Notes: generated by a model not told the origin, from the sequence alone. Positions 16,501 through 28,921 are shown, counted from the stretch's first letter. The stretch is DNA of 64,000 bases from Haliclystus octoradiatus (GCA_916610825.1 OU744446.1:22949223-23013222); one strand, 5' to 3'. Numbers and translations: made by a program.

Positions 16501-19500
16501 AGTTGCAGCATTAGTGTAGTGGTTAGGGCATTGGACCTCGGCCCGCAGGGTCTTGGGTTGAATCCCTGGCAGAAGCACTATTGGTTGGCTGGCATCAGGA
16601 GAGGGCATCCGACCATAAAATGCACAAACGCTTCAAAAAATACTAATCATTTAACAAGCCAACCCGGTGAAAAAAAGCTTCAAGCTTACCCGGTTTGTGA
16701 ATAAATGACAAAAACAAAAATGATATACCGGTACCAATGATAGCCCTCAACGTTACCAGAAGCAAATAAAAAGATTGTTTTGAAAGTGCATTATGCAATT
16801 TGAGATATCAGTTACCATTATATGAACCAAACATTATGTGATTATCAAATAAAAATTGCATGAAAACCGCCTGGTATTCTTTTGAAGGCCTCACATTTCA
16901 AACACGTATACTTTTGTGGCCTTTTATGCAACTTTCGTGACATCATTTCTTTAAATAGAAACATAAAAATCACATGATTTTCAGAGGAGGTATGTCGATT
17001 TATGCAACTTGAAAGTGATTATTACACAATGTTTCAGGTGAATGTAAAGTTTATTGTGTTTAATACACAGTGTACAATAGAACAGATATCAATTTATTAA
17101 ATTAAACTTGATTTACCTGATATCAACTTCTCCATCTTCATGCATTGTAAATGCTCCATCTTTATTGTGTCGTGATAGCAGAAACCTTTGAAGCCCTTGC
17201 CTATACATTTTCAAACATTAAACAAATGTAACTGCTAACTGCAATGTTAGTCTGCTAGCTAGTTGTCTTTACAATGGGAAATTATAAAGAAATTATGTGC
17301 AACTCTTGGAGGAGCAATGTTTAAAAAATTTCCAGTGTAACTCATAAAACTAATTCTAAAGTTACATAGAACTGTACTATATGTAGGGCATCATATCCTA
17401 ATCACATACTGTAAACGTAGAGGGGATCTATCATATGATATCATGTAATCACTATGTACCTGTCAATAACCTCATATGCACCTTTGCAATGCCTACCAAG
17501 TATACATAAGGCATTTACAGAGGCATACGTTGGTGCCAGATGTGGAACTTGACCTGGTCCGCCTGGATAATAACAAAATAATAGCAAAACTAGATCTAAA
17601 CCAATTGGAAATTATTAATTAAAAAATGTTAATAATAACATATTGAAGGAAAAACAACAATAATTGCTTATGAACTGTTTATATGGAGTTTATGAACAGT
17701 TTATGAAAATTGGTCATTTAACGTTCATGATCTGTTTATGAAATGTTTATAAGGTGTTCATGAACTGTTCATGAGCAGTTCATAACAGTTCATGAACTCA
17801 ACTAATTTTTTCGCAGGGGCAAACCCACTATAAAGACCTATTGTCGAAGCAGTGATGTATTTGATAAACCTTCTGGACATTGGAAAATTAATTATTTGAG
17901 GTATAATGCAGCCGTCTGTTTGAGTACAAGTGAAAATTATGAACATTAAGTTCTTTACTCCATTCAACATTGAAAACTTGTTCAAATTATTCAAGGGCTT
18001 TAGCAAAGAATAGCTTTAAAGGTTTTAAAAACAAGGTTGCAAATAAGCAGGAATTCTATTTATCTGAATTTTATTAATTGCAGGCATATTACACCGTATA
18101 GTTTGTCTGGTCCAGGGAGCATGATATGATGATAGTCAAATCTTTTAGGGTCATTTTGAAATTTTTGTTTTTGAATATTTTCGATCTGAAAATGATGTAG
18201 AATTGTTTGGTATAAAGTACTAGGCCTACAGTAGTATGTTAATATTTTTATGTCAAAATAAAATATGTATTCTTTAAAAGTTACGTGTTGAGATTTTCTA
18301 CTGATTATTGTAGCTTGACATATTTCCTTGGATTCTACAGTGTGCTGACAGAGAAGAAACAAAAATGCTTTTTTATCAGATGTCGATAAACTTTCCAAAA
18401 TAGCAGAAGCAAGGAGAGTTTAAAATTGAAAAACCATACATTTTTGTACATGTACAATTTTTAATAAATTTTCTCCAAGGATTGACCTATATTAGTATAC
18501 TGAATAATTCTCCATCATTTTCAGACCAAAATTTCTAGGTCAAAAATTTTAAAGTGACAGTAAAAGATTTGACTACCATATCTCTATCTGGTGAGGACTA
18601 ATTGTGGTCTAACTAAGTTTGTTTAGGCAGAATAAAACCATGACAAAGACATGTGCAACAACATACCAGCAAATCCTCCATCCTTGTGTTGGCATTTCCC
18701 AAGGAATTCTGCAATCCTGCAACACATATTATTAGTTCTTTAAAGCTGCAATATAGTCAAACCGTTGAACTCCTTTGATAAAGGCTATCCTTTTTAAATG
18801 CCAAACATTGTTCAATATCCCTATTGACGTCTGACATCTTCCATTTTCCATACAAACTTTTATATTCCTATGTAAATGTTGCTAAATAAATATTTCGCTG
18901 AATATCCAATTTTTCATCTGCACCAGTAGAGATGGATACAAGTATTTTCAAAGCTGTTATTCTATGTAACAATCTAAAACTCTTGAACAGCTGAAGATAC
19001 GCAATAGTTAAGAGTTAAACCTTGTAACAAAGATAGGGTCTTAGTTTACTGATTAAAATAGACCAGCATGTGATAGATCTATCCCCTGCAACAAACAGTT
19101 CAGGGGTATAGACCTAGTTAAGACTACTGTAACACAATTTTGTCAGTTTTACTTGATTGCTGTTTCTTCTGGGATCGGTTCGTCCAGCAGTTCGAGAGAA
19201 TGAAGAATCCAATAACAGAGCCATGGTCGGCTTGCATCAAGGCACTATAAAGGAACACAGAATCAACACAAAATCATTTTAAGTCATTATTTACCAATCC
19301 TGTATACCTGTCCTCCCTTAAAGTGTATACACCAAATATTGTGAGATTGCTTCCTTTGAGCCATGATTACCTCATCAAAAAAATACATTCAAAGTTACGA
19401 TTTTGTGCCTCATTCTTTTTCAGCACTACATAGTAATCATTTTACTCTCAATAAGAGGGTTTACAAGGCAAAACTCTAAGCATCAAATCAGGCACCACCT

Positions 19501-22500
19501 TCATGAACACTTTAAAGACGGGCTGTATCGCTATACTTGGATCCCAAGTCCTAAAAAAATATAACCCAACATCTTGAGGTTAGCCTTGAAACGATCATTC
19601 CGAGAGCAGTTTGCTATTTGGTTAGTTTGTCTTTGTGTGATCTCCAGTGACTCTTCCTTATGATTAGTGGCATTCTTTGTGTAGCACCTGTGTTGGGCTT
19701 TAGAGGAAAGGCACATTTCTATAATACAATGTGATCTCATATACTATTATTCTAGTCCAGAAACCTGATGTTTTATAGAACCATGGTTAATATACCACCC
19801 CTGCAAAAGGTTAAGCATTTATATGTTTTTATGGAATTTTCATGAAATTTCGTTCAATTGTTGAAGCCTCATGAACAGTTCATGAATAGTTCACCAACAT
19901 TCCATGACAATTAAAAGCCTTAATTTATTCAGGATGATTGAATTCATTGCGTGTGAAGCACAGCAAGATTGTCAAGAGAAAAAACATATGTCTGTTTTAT
20001 AATTATAAATGTATGACAAAAAACGTCAATAAAAGTGCTCAACTGGTTAATTATGAATAATAATAATAATTTAATCCGTCCGCCTAATTATAAATCAACC
20101 GTCAGAGTGTCCTTACGCGAAACTCAGAGTAGCAGACTAAACTCGTGACCTTTTGTCAGTTTTATATCTATATAGAATGAGACAGAAATGAGTGATTGGA
20201 AATTTTGAATAAATAAAAAAGATAATTAATATGAGCAGATAGCTACTACTCGTTTGCCGTTAACTTACTTCATAAGAACATGATAAATGATGCAGACCTT
20301 TCTTTAAATACGATAAATGTTTCTCGCGATTCAATTGGATCCTATGAAATTAGAGAATGAGAATTGTATTTTCAATACTGAGTGTTTAGCTTGCAATCCA
20401 AGAGCCACAAGACAAAAATTGACATTAGCAACACCATTCCAATTGAAAAATTCCAATTTGTACACTGTACTGTGAAATGTCATACAGAATAGAGGTACAA
20501 AAGTCTATGTGTTTTCTTTTGAAATTTGTAGCATTCTTTATTTAGAAAAAACATTTTAAAACCAAGGGCTTTGCTTGACGTATTGATTGTGAAATGTTTG
20601 AATTTGATAAGTGGATCTATAGGCTACGAAATAAAAATAGGAATGGAGCCACAATGACTTGTTTGTATCCTAATGCGAACTGACATTTTACCCTTTACAA
20701 ATAACAAATTTACAAATTTAATTTACAAATAAAAGTTACCCTTTACAAAAAGCCACAGATTTACTCCATTCAGCAGTTCTTATTTCAAATGTCTGTGTTC
20801 AGTAATTCAAATTTCATAACAACTCTATTTTAAGACAATAAATAAAACATGTGATAAACTTTAAACACAATTTTCCCTGTGGCTTCTCGATGATTTAGCA
20901 TAGGATGTATATGTTGAGATTATTCTGGTATTCCAATCGATTGGCTACCTACATCCACAAGGGTGTTTTGCGAACAAAATAGATAGTTATACTAAATATT
21001 TAACGTTTATCCTATTTTAAATTTCTTTCAACTCTATTTGTATGTGTGCCTGTCCCGAATCAATAATGCTGTTGACAGCATCTAGCGTGATACTTTATAT
21101 CTTATTCGAAAGCCTGAATTTTGTAGACGGTTCTTAGAATTCACTGATGTTGATTTCACTTACATCGACTGGTTCTTAGTGGATTTCCTTTGCTGACAAT
21201 AGCTTATGTTGCGTATATTGATACCAAATGAAGTCTTCCCAGACAAACTATGCTGTGTTTTTATCCATAGTCATTCCATCACATCATTATAACAACGGCT
21301 GTTAGAATGTTGAGTAGAGCCGACAAGTTAAAAGCTGTAGGCCTATATTTCAATCATAATTATGTTTGAAAGATAATTTTAATGCAGCCATTAGCAAAAA
21401 CTTTTTATAAAATTTTGGAGTTCAAGCATTTTTACTCCTATGCTGTTGCTTCCATCATTTGTCATACTCGTTGTATTTGTCAAAAATTGAGATTTCAGGC
21501 AATCGGATTGACTGATCATAAATCTCGCTTTGATATACCGCAATTTGACGAGCGGTAAGCGAGACTTATTCCCTTCGTACAGCGTTGTGCAGGATTTTGC
21601 ACAACGGCATTCTGTTTGATCATATTGTTCTGACAAATTATCACGCATTTGATGTACGCGGAAAGACGGGGTCCAACATTACGTAAATTAAGATGCAACA
21701 TGCAAGCCAAAATAAATGATATAAATCTATATATGGAAACTATGGTTATTAAATCAAGTCAATTAACTGATGCTTGTCAAAACTTACAAACTTATTTCAA
21801 CATCATCATTCAAAATACAGATGGCGAAATTATCTGTAAATGTTTTTACCCTTCAGGATTGTTTAATATTGTATCATTGTGAATGCTTTGGGTTACCATC
21901 GAAAAATTCAGCAGTTCTACGTTGTGTACAAGAGCAAGGGAAAGATTTATTCAGAATATAGCAACCTTCCTTGTGTAATGTTTATGAAGTGCCAAAAGGC
22001 TCACTACTACTTCTTGTTCGGCGCGGTACTTGTTTATGAGATCGCGTTACTTGTTCGGAGATCCCGTTACTTCTTTCAGAATTCGCGCTACTTGTTTGGA
22101 GATCCCGTTACTTGTTTTTGAGATCGCCCTACATGTTCGGAAATCCCGTCACTTGTTTAGAGATCCCGTCACTTGTGAAATTTTAAGATAATTATAGCCG
22201 TGACAAGTGCGGTTGACCGTGATTTTTTTCAAAATCTGAATCTAGATCGCAGATCGTAAGGCTTTGGTAAAAATATAACACGGGGAATAATGTACCAAAA
22301 ATATTAATTTACAATAGCTTGTGTAATCATTTTTGTTTAATGGTTATAATTAAAGGTCATATTTGTACGTTTATTGCATATTTCAATAACGAATAATGTA
22401 TTATTATTTAGTATAATCTAATAATTTATAAATGACAGTCGACAATTTCTAAAACTACAATATTGTATTAAGATTCGATGGAATGAAAGTTTGAATGACT

Positions 22501-25500
22501 TTTGAATTTACTCAGTATCTGCATACAAGTCTTACAATTGTAAAACCTTGTCTTATAACTTTATAGTGAATATATACTCCGAAACGACACAACAACTTCA
22601 AGTAAACAAAATGATTGAAAGGAGAGTTTGTAGGCCTACAGGAAATGGAAAATATTCTAGATTGAGTGATTGTCATATACCAGTTAATTAATATAAGTCT
22701 CATAACGAGTACAAATATTTTAAGGACAACCTAGCTACAACAGTACACTGCACGTAGCTGATTCTTACTTCCCGCATATTACCCCCATATATAGTAAATT
22801 AAAATTAAAATTATTCATATCAGTGGCAAACGAAAAGAATAAATAATTCTACTCAATTTGGACATTTTGATCAATTGATTTTTTTTTCTATACAGCAACG
22901 CCATATGAAACTAATTTGGCTCTATACTAGTAGACATAATATTTCATCGCAATAAAATTAGTATATACTAGTACAGTAGCATATTACATTTAAATTATTG
23001 TTTGTGAGTATACGTATTCGATTCGATTATTGTCAGTCAGTCCTAATTAAATGTAAATGCAATCAGTGAAAACAGAAACAGCTAAACGTATCATGCTAAA
23101 TAATCGATAAACGCACGGACACGATGACGCGACGCGATCGCATACAAGTACCGCGCACAAGTAGTAGTGAGCCTTTTCGCCATACGTGCCAAAAGGCTCA
23201 CTGCTTCGGCACTTGTTTAACGAGATCGCGTTACTTGTCTGACGTTCCCGTCACTTATTTCGGAGATCGCGTTACTTGTCTGGAGTTCCCGTCACTTATT
23301 TTGGAGATCGCGTTACTATCATCAGAGAGTCATAGTTATAGTTTTTGTCAAATCATTTTATACTGTTATAATTGTAAATTCTACACATTGTATATTTTAT
23401 TAAATAGTGTAATAGTGAAAGTTCATGTTTATTATTAATACATTTAAACATACAAATCAAAATCATATTATATCTTAACAATTATTTTATGTGTATTCTT
23501 AATCAGTCCTGTGAAATAAAGTGATATAAAACTTATCAGGATAATTTGGAAATACACCCCAAATAAACATAGTGGAAACATAATGAAGTTTTGATTTTAT
23601 CTTTATGTTTGACTTATATTAATTAACTGGTATATGACAATCACTCAATCTAGAATATTTTCCATTTCCTGTAAAAACTCTCCTTTCAATCATTTTGTTT
23701 ACTTGAAGTTGTTGTGTCGTTTCGGAGTATTATTCACTAAAGTTATAAGACAAGTTGTTATAATTGTAAGACTTGTATGCAGATACTGAGTAAATTCGAA
23801 AGTCATTCAAACTTTCATTCCATCGAATCTAAATACAATATTGTAGTTTTAGAAATTGTCGACTGTCATTTATAAATTATTAGATTATACTAAATAATAA
23901 TACATTATTCGTTATTGAAATATGCAACAAACGTACAAACATGACCTTTAATGAATTATAACCATTAAACAAAAATGATTACACAAGCTATTGTAAATTA
24001 ATATTTTTGGTACATTATTCCCTGTGTTATATTTTTACCAAAGCCTTACGATCTGCGATCTAGATTCAGATTTTGAAAAAAATCACGGTCAACCGCACTT
24101 GTCACGGCTATAATTATCTTAAAATTTCACAAGTGACGGGATCTCTAAACAAGTGACGGGATGTCCGAACATGTAGGGCGATCTCAAAAACAAGTAACGG
24201 GATCTCCAAACAAGTAGCGCGAATTCTGAAAGAAGTAACGGGATCTCCGAACAAGTAACGCGATCTCATAAACAAGTACCGCGCCGAACAAGAAGTAGTA
24301 GTGAGCCTTTTGGCACTTCATAAATGTTTATCATTGCCACAATGAATCATATTTCAACCTGCATTTTGATCTCCAACGAGCGCTCAAAAAGTTGCAGCAA
24401 ACAGCAGCATTCGCTAAATTAATGACTCGCCAGAATCAGTAAGTTAGAATGATAAAATCAGTTTTTCAGTTTAATTAGCTCCAATACCCTGAAATATACA
24501 TAGCCTACTATAAGTGACTCAAGCCACTATTTCTGTCAAATAATTTGACAGCTTTTAAAATTTCAGGCTCTTATATATTTTACGATTCGTTCGCTGTTGA
24601 CTGTTGACACCCTGGAAAACTCAGATAAAACTATGTCATTGACGATATTTTGATGGCGGTTTCTTTGTTTTTTGAAACAATAGAATTGCCAAAGGACACA
24701 CAAGTCTCACTTACCGACATATCAAAATCGTCATGGTAAAAGTGAGACTTGGGCAAGTCAAGCAATCGGAAAGACAACCTGGCTATAATTTGCAATTGGG
24801 ATATTTCAGATTATGTGAACCGCAAATTTTAAATGTGTAATGCATGTAATCTGAAAATTACACTCTCTTCTCTCTTTTAAAAACAATTTGCAGCATTTGG
24901 AAAATCAACAGTTATGCTGCTTCTATTTAAGGTTGTATTATACTACACTCATTAATTAACTACATATTTTACATAATTCTATCATAACCCATCCTATTGA
25001 ATGTATTAGGATGGTCCTGACTCATGTTCACAACAACACAATGTACAAACCTTGCATCTAAGTCCATGTAACTTTGATACTGTAGATAATTGCTGAGAAC
25101 AGTCTGTTCCACCTTTTTCTGATGCAAAGAATACAAATGATACATTATTACCAATATATACACATTTTCAATACTTGATAAGCACATTTTCAAATTTAAT
25201 TAATACCAATTCAGCACATTCTGGACGTACTGAAAATCAACCTTTCCAGTACATACAGTTTCAATATGTATAGCTGCAAAAGTACTTAAAGCATAGGCAC
25301 TTTACAAATTCATAGTGTAGGTGTTCACACAGTTCAACGGGATTACGCTCTAGGGTCTGAGATAAAACCCATGGGCCTGGTAAACTGCATATAGCATAGC
25401 CTAGTAAAGTTAGCAAAGCAATATTTTTCTCAATACAGTCCTAATATTATGGATAATGTATGCCTAAGCTCTTTATAACTGACACAGTTGGAATGTCATG

Positions 25501-27843
25501 AATAAGAGTAAAGTTCTGGCAGAAAAAAGAAGCATACAGTATTAGAAAATGGTAAATGCAATATTGTCAAAAGACGTATTTTTTAAGAACTGTTTGGCAG
25601 GAGCGGATCCACGGCGAGCAACTTCATGAAGAATGTTTATTCTTTCAGGAATAAACTTAGCCTATAGAATGCAAGCTGTCGACTGAGAAATGCTTATTTC
25701 TTGCTCTAAACTGTTCATATTTTTGATCAGCATAATCTTTTATGTGGCACCATCCAAAGCTATTCTATAAAACTATAGTAAAAAGTTCCTAGTTGCTCTC
25801 TCGTAACATCTATCCGAATTTGCTCCTTATTTTTTCCTTTGTATACAAACATTTTCTATGGCGTTTTCGCCATTGGATTTGATTTATCAAAATGGAGCAC
25901 CATGTGTCCACGACAAAGGATCATCTGGGAATAAAAATCGCCAAGCAAGACTTAAACAAATTACTTGTAAAGAAATGAAGATACTAATATAAACTTTTCG
26001 TACAGGCTAGTACTGATAAATTATATTCATTTTTAAACCCTAGCGTGCATTTGTTTTCACGGATCACAACAAAGATATTATTAACTTCACAATAATTAAT
26101 GAGCCAATCCCAAATCTAGCAAAATTAGCCTTCACCACCCCCTAAAGTGGTGGCAGGAGGGGTTCATCTTTCCTGGGCAAGTGGTGGCAGGGGTACCATC
26201 GATTGCCCCACATCCTGCTTGTACAATCCTACATGGACAACTAGTGGCTATTTCCTCATCCCTAAAATAATAGGTTTACAAACGTGGGAGTATATATGTG
26301 ATTGTTATATGTGGGAATATATTTTCCACACACGACAAATAATACAGAGTGGACATTTGATGCTTAAGCATTTCTCGTAGACTGAGATGAACATTCAGAG
26401 GTGAACACCAGAGCCATCTATTTACAAGAGTTGGGACACTGATGCCATTTATGTTTTTTGGCCTGGACCCAAGCACGTTTTCAGCAGCAGTGCGCATGTG
26501 CAAGAGAATGTTGTGTTTTTTTCAGCCATTTTGGAACTCTGTGAAATGGTTTGCGATTGTTTAACAAGAGTAATTTAACCATTTATGAGTTGTCTTTCTC
26601 CATATTTATTTGCTGGACTCTCAAAATTAGAATACAAATTTGCTTCAATGTATAGGCCTACTATGTTATTGATCTCATCAGCATGTTGCTCAAGAGTAAA
26701 TCAGATCAATGCTATTGGAATTGCTAAATGGACAAGGAGTTTGTAGAGTATCTCTTACGCTCTTACGCTTATTCTTTGCAGTCAAAGACAACTTTTTCTA
26801 ATTCTTGTCCCCAGTTGGAATAGTAAACAATACTTTAATTTCGATTACTATTGTGCCTATTAACACAACAATAAATAATTTAATAGCCTATGTTTGTTTT
26901 CACTGATAAAAGTTGTATTTTTCCGCGCGCTTCGCTTAAAACAGGAAACCTGGCGCCAAAAGAACAAGAACCCTGGTGCCGAAAGTACGAAAATGGCGTC
27001 CAAAAAATCACGTGAATGGCATCTGTCCAATAGGAGACGATAGCGGCACATGAAAGCGTGTCCCAACTCTTGTAAATAGATGGCTCTGGTGAATACTACT
27101 CATTGAGCTGCACTTTTTGTTGAGAAGCAGCTAAGTAGAAGACTTTTTCTTGCATTCTCAACTGTTTCTGACATTGCTGCTTTTGACTGCATGAATGCTG
27201 AAGGCAATGTAAGAGAAAATTCGGGATACCGCAAGTCTGAGCTAAATTTGTGATTTTTGTAAAACAAATTAGGAGTAGGCTAATGATTTGATTGATTTCA
27301 ATAGACATTCTGGCTTCAATAAAAACTCTTCCAATTTCGAAGATATATTTTTAATTAGAAAATGAACAATGTCATGGTAATTCTGTATTAATGTCTATAG
27401 AATGGTCAATGGTCTATGAACTGAATGATTATATATATGTAGCAATATTTAAGTTTGTTACTACATCAAAATAGCTTAGTTCTATTTTATGCAGGTCTTG
27501 CAGGATACTAATAAAAAATATATAGACATGCAAGGATAGGCTACCTCAATCTATCTAATTTGATAAGCTTCCAAATAATATTAGTATTCGTGAACCTTTA
27601 TTTCTGTTTAGGCCTAGTGGCCCTAGTAAGGTTAGTGACACTGACAGTGTAGGCATATGGTTGTCGTCGTCAACAGATAACATAGAACAATGTTATTGTA
27701 CAAAGCAGCAACTGATTGCAACGTTTATGTAAACATCTCAATCAATAAATTACCTGTTCCTCTGTAGTTAATGTTTCCACTCCATCATCTTGTGTTTCCA
27801 AAGATTTGACATTTCCACCTCCAAGAAGTGCGTTGAGCGCCAT
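10591..27843 (-). CDS. FNTB: Protein farnesyltransferase subunit beta
   Basis: Catalytic beta subunit that pairs with FNTA and transfers farnesyl to CaaX cysteines such as those of Ras. Fifteen exons in transcript order: 27754-27843, 25051-25118, 20269-20341, 19153-19244, 18667-18716, 17460-17562, 17117-17200, 16294-16380, 15935-15972, 15311-15402, 14505-14549, 13118-13247, 11717-11786, 11495-11609, 10591-10677. All are GT-AG and in phase; the product is 407 residues (human 437, longer at the N terminus). Landmarks in order: QDDGVETLTTEEQ, SRPWLCYWILHSLELLDEPI (substrate-pocket tryptophans), GPGQVPHLAPTYASVNALC, DIRGAYCAVV, LEAHGGYTFCG, LVDGCYSFWQ (zinc-ligand Asp and Cys), DFYHTCYCLSGL (zinc-ligand His) and THPTYNIG near the end. 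The start at 27843 has a good context (AAAATGGCG); an in-frame ATG at 27933 could add 30 residues. Introns 1 and 2 are large (2.6 and 4.7 kb) and transposon-filled. Confidence 0.97.
12098..12530. repeat. Imperfect inverted repeat in FNTB intron 12
   Basis: Arms of about 95 bp (12101-12199 and 12437-12527) are complementary with scattered mismatches. They share phrases such as GGGGTCAAAATGCGT, TAACATCTGCTTATT and CACATCAACTCATTATTCAC. The two arms are about 240 bp apart. It is probably a decayed foldback MITE; its exact ends and target duplication were not resolved. Confidence 0.6.
13458..14330. mobile_element. Long-armed piggyBac-like MITE in FNTB intron 11
   Basis: Two diverged arms of about 300 bp face each other around a 270-bp centre. 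The outer ends read AATGCACATGACAC and, inverted, AGTGCAAATGACAC; further shared phrases are GGTAGCTGAAG and GTGGGCATAGCTGA/CAGCTATGCCCATACC. TTAA follows the right end (14331-14334), while the left has a mutated TTAT. The compact copy at 54530-54851 has the same ends with intact TTAA. No transposase frame is present. Confidence 0.7.
14885..15122. repeat. GTTCATGAAC-rich dispersed repeat, copy C
   Basis: A dense cluster in FNTB intron 10: AGTTCATGAACTGTTCATGA, CATGAGCTGTTCATGAAATG, GTTCATGAACCTTTCATGAA and related motifs at roughly 20-30-base spacing. It starts near CCTGCCCAAAAG and ends near TTTTGTTGCAGAGG, resembling degraded inverted ends CCCCTGCAAAA/TTTTGCAGGGG. Confidence 0.8.
15718..15785. 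repeat. GTTCATGAAC-related fragment, copy D
   Basis: A short degraded stretch in FNTB intron 9 with TCATGTTTATGGAAA, GCTCATGGAAAGGTCATGAA. It is assigned to the family by motif resemblance only. Confidence 0.4.
16498..16705 (+). mobile_element. tRNA-derived SINE in FNTB intron 7
   Basis: The head has an A box (TAGTGTAGTGG, 16512-16522) and a B box (GGGTTGAATCCC, 16555-16566) at tRNA-like spacing, so it could be transcribed by RNA polymerase III. The body continues with GAGGGCATCCGACCATAAAA and ends in a tail with AACAAGCCAACCCGG and A-rich runs, as in tRNA-headed SINEs of many aquatic animals. It is not a functional tRNA: the anticodon-arm region does not fold convincingly. The insertion is antisense to FNTB. 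Confidence 0.8.
17667..17820. repeat. GTTCATGAAC-rich dispersed repeat, copy E
   Basis: A cluster in FNTB intron 5: TTATGAACTGTTTATATGG, TTCATGAACTGTTCATGAGC, AGTTCATGAACTC, and the right end TTTTTTCGCAGGGG. It contains the family phrase TCATTTAACGTTCATGA shared with copy H. Confidence 0.8.
19798..19912. repeat. GTTCATGAAC-rich dispersed repeat, copy F
   Basis: Located in FNTB intron 3. The left end CCCCTGCAAAAGG is the inverted counterpart of the right ends of copies E and G. It is followed by TTTCATGAAATTTCG and CTCATGAACAGTTCATGAAT. The right end is not clear. Confidence 0.7.
21584..21606. repeat. Short perfect hairpin
   Basis: CGTTGTGCA and TGCACAACG face each other around a 6-base loop (GGATTT). 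It lies about 380 bp left of the foldback element, inside FNTB intron 2. No known function can be assigned. Confidence 0.6.
21983..24322. mobile_element. Foldback transposon (2.34 kb) with about 700-bp inverted arms
   Basis: The left arm (21983 to about 22705) and right arm (about 23612-24322) are inverted copies with few mismatches, starting TATGAAGTGCCAAAAGGCTC. AATGTT flanks both sides (21977-21982 and 24323-24328), a candidate 6-bp target duplication. The outer part of each arm (about 22030-22175 and its mirror) holds tandem units of about 20-21 bp of the form GAGATCCCGTTACTTGTTYG; the inner part is AT-rich unique sequence. Outer tandem units plus an inner domain recall Drosophila FB/Galileo elements and sea urchin TU elements. 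No transposase frame is present. It lies in FNTB intron 2. The spacer holds further element ends at 23150-23335. Confidence 0.88.
23150..23335. repeat. Head-to-head foldback element ends inside the spacer
   Basis: Within the spacer of the foldback element, GTAGTAGTGAGCCTTTT (an element right end) meets TGCCAAAAGGCTCACTGC (an element left end) across a few bases near 23182. The second end is followed by its own set of tandem units (GAGATCGCGTTACTTGTCTG alternating with GTTCCCGTCACTTATTT). These units differ from those in the outer arms, so they come from another copy or subfamily. Confidence 0.7.
24697..24748. repeat. Inverted repeat in FNTB intron 2
   Basis: ACAAGTCTCACTTACC (from 24700) and its near complement GGTAAAAGTGAGACTTG (to about 24751) face each other at about 20 bp distance. 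It may be a small MITE remnant. No further structure was recognised. Confidence 0.5.
26409..27088. mobile_element. hAT-type non-autonomous element (680 bp) in FNTB intron 1
   Basis: Inverted ends of 31 bp begin CAGAGCCATCTATTTACAAG and continue AGTTGGGACAC, identical on both sides. Flanking 8-bp sequences are GTGAACAC (26401-26408) and GTGAATAC (27089-27096), a target duplication with one difference. The ends match those of the shorter element at 4875-5171. The interior has no frame resembling a hAT transposase, so it needs a transposase from elsewhere. Confidence 0.85.
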
Positions 27844-28921
27844 TTTGAAACCTTTCACTTTTGTTATTTTGAATATGAGGCAACTTGTTGACTTTCTTCT
27901 TGGAAGAAATATGAAAATCTCAATCCTCAACACGATTTCTCAAAACATGGAACGGATCGAGAGTGGGCGTTTACAGGATCGCAACAAATTGAGCCAAATT
28001 GATTATGGTTTAGCGACGAATCAATAATTACCCACGATGGAAGCATTATCGCTTCCCTGGTTGAATGTTGAGACAATTCAAAGTAAAACTACAACTTCTT
28101 ACGCTTTTTCAGCATTTTCTGATTGCTATACGACCGAGTAAAAAAAATTGGACGGAAAATATGGGTGTGGCATGATAACAGATTATTTTGGAAGTAGGTA
28201 ACTATAGAGGACGTATAGCAGGACTATTAAACAGTTACCGCCGTTATCGAGTAATTGAAATCTTGCCGAGAGGTTGTTTTTAGAAAAAGCAATATTAGAA
28301 AATAACTCTTAAGATGAACACCATTCGTTGTTGTAATCCTGACTGACTACTGTGTAAAGAAAGGGGCTGAAACTGTGTGAGAGCATAGAAAATGGAAACA
28401 TTTGATTTGATATTTTGTCAGCGTTGTTGACAGGCAAATCAAAACGGACAAATCCATTAATTTGGAGTATTTACGCTATTAAAGATTATTATGTTCTATA
28501 TCCTCCTGTAGAACAGTTGTTTTATTGCTATTATTAATTAGTTTATAGTTTTCATTATTCAATTTACCCCGTCCATGTTGTGAAAAAGTGTTTTATACAT
28601 AGTGTTATCAGTTAACTTATCAGGTATTTCGCGAGTCAGATAAAACACAGCGAAAATGTTTGAATCACATTATTATAGCGATTTAAGAATAAATAGAACT
28701 CGTAAATACACCTTATATTTTTCCTAATACAAATACAAACTATTTTTGTCTAGAACATAATTGATAAAAACCAAAATGAAAACATCGAATCAAAAAATTA
28801 CAACAAAATACGTACACATAATATTAATGATATATACTCTGAGGGCCATTTTTAATGACAAAAAATATGCAACTGCTGCGATAATAATAAAAAACATCTC
28901 ATTTCTACAGAGGAATTCATT
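27844..28921. other. Intergenic region between beta-spectrin 3' end and FNTB start
   Basis: Both neighbours are on the minus strand, so this 1.08 kb holds the beta-spectrin 3' UTR and the FNTB promoter. An AATAAA occurs on the minus strand near 28525 and could end the spectrin mRNA. No further gene was recognised; in particular no CHURC1 counterpart was found, though human has CHURC1 here. Confidence 0.6.

Noticed and set aside
27844-27933. Upstream ATG giving FNTB 30 more residues
   Set aside because: The added stretch is hydrophobic and unlike the family; the ATG at 27843 has the better context. It remains possible.
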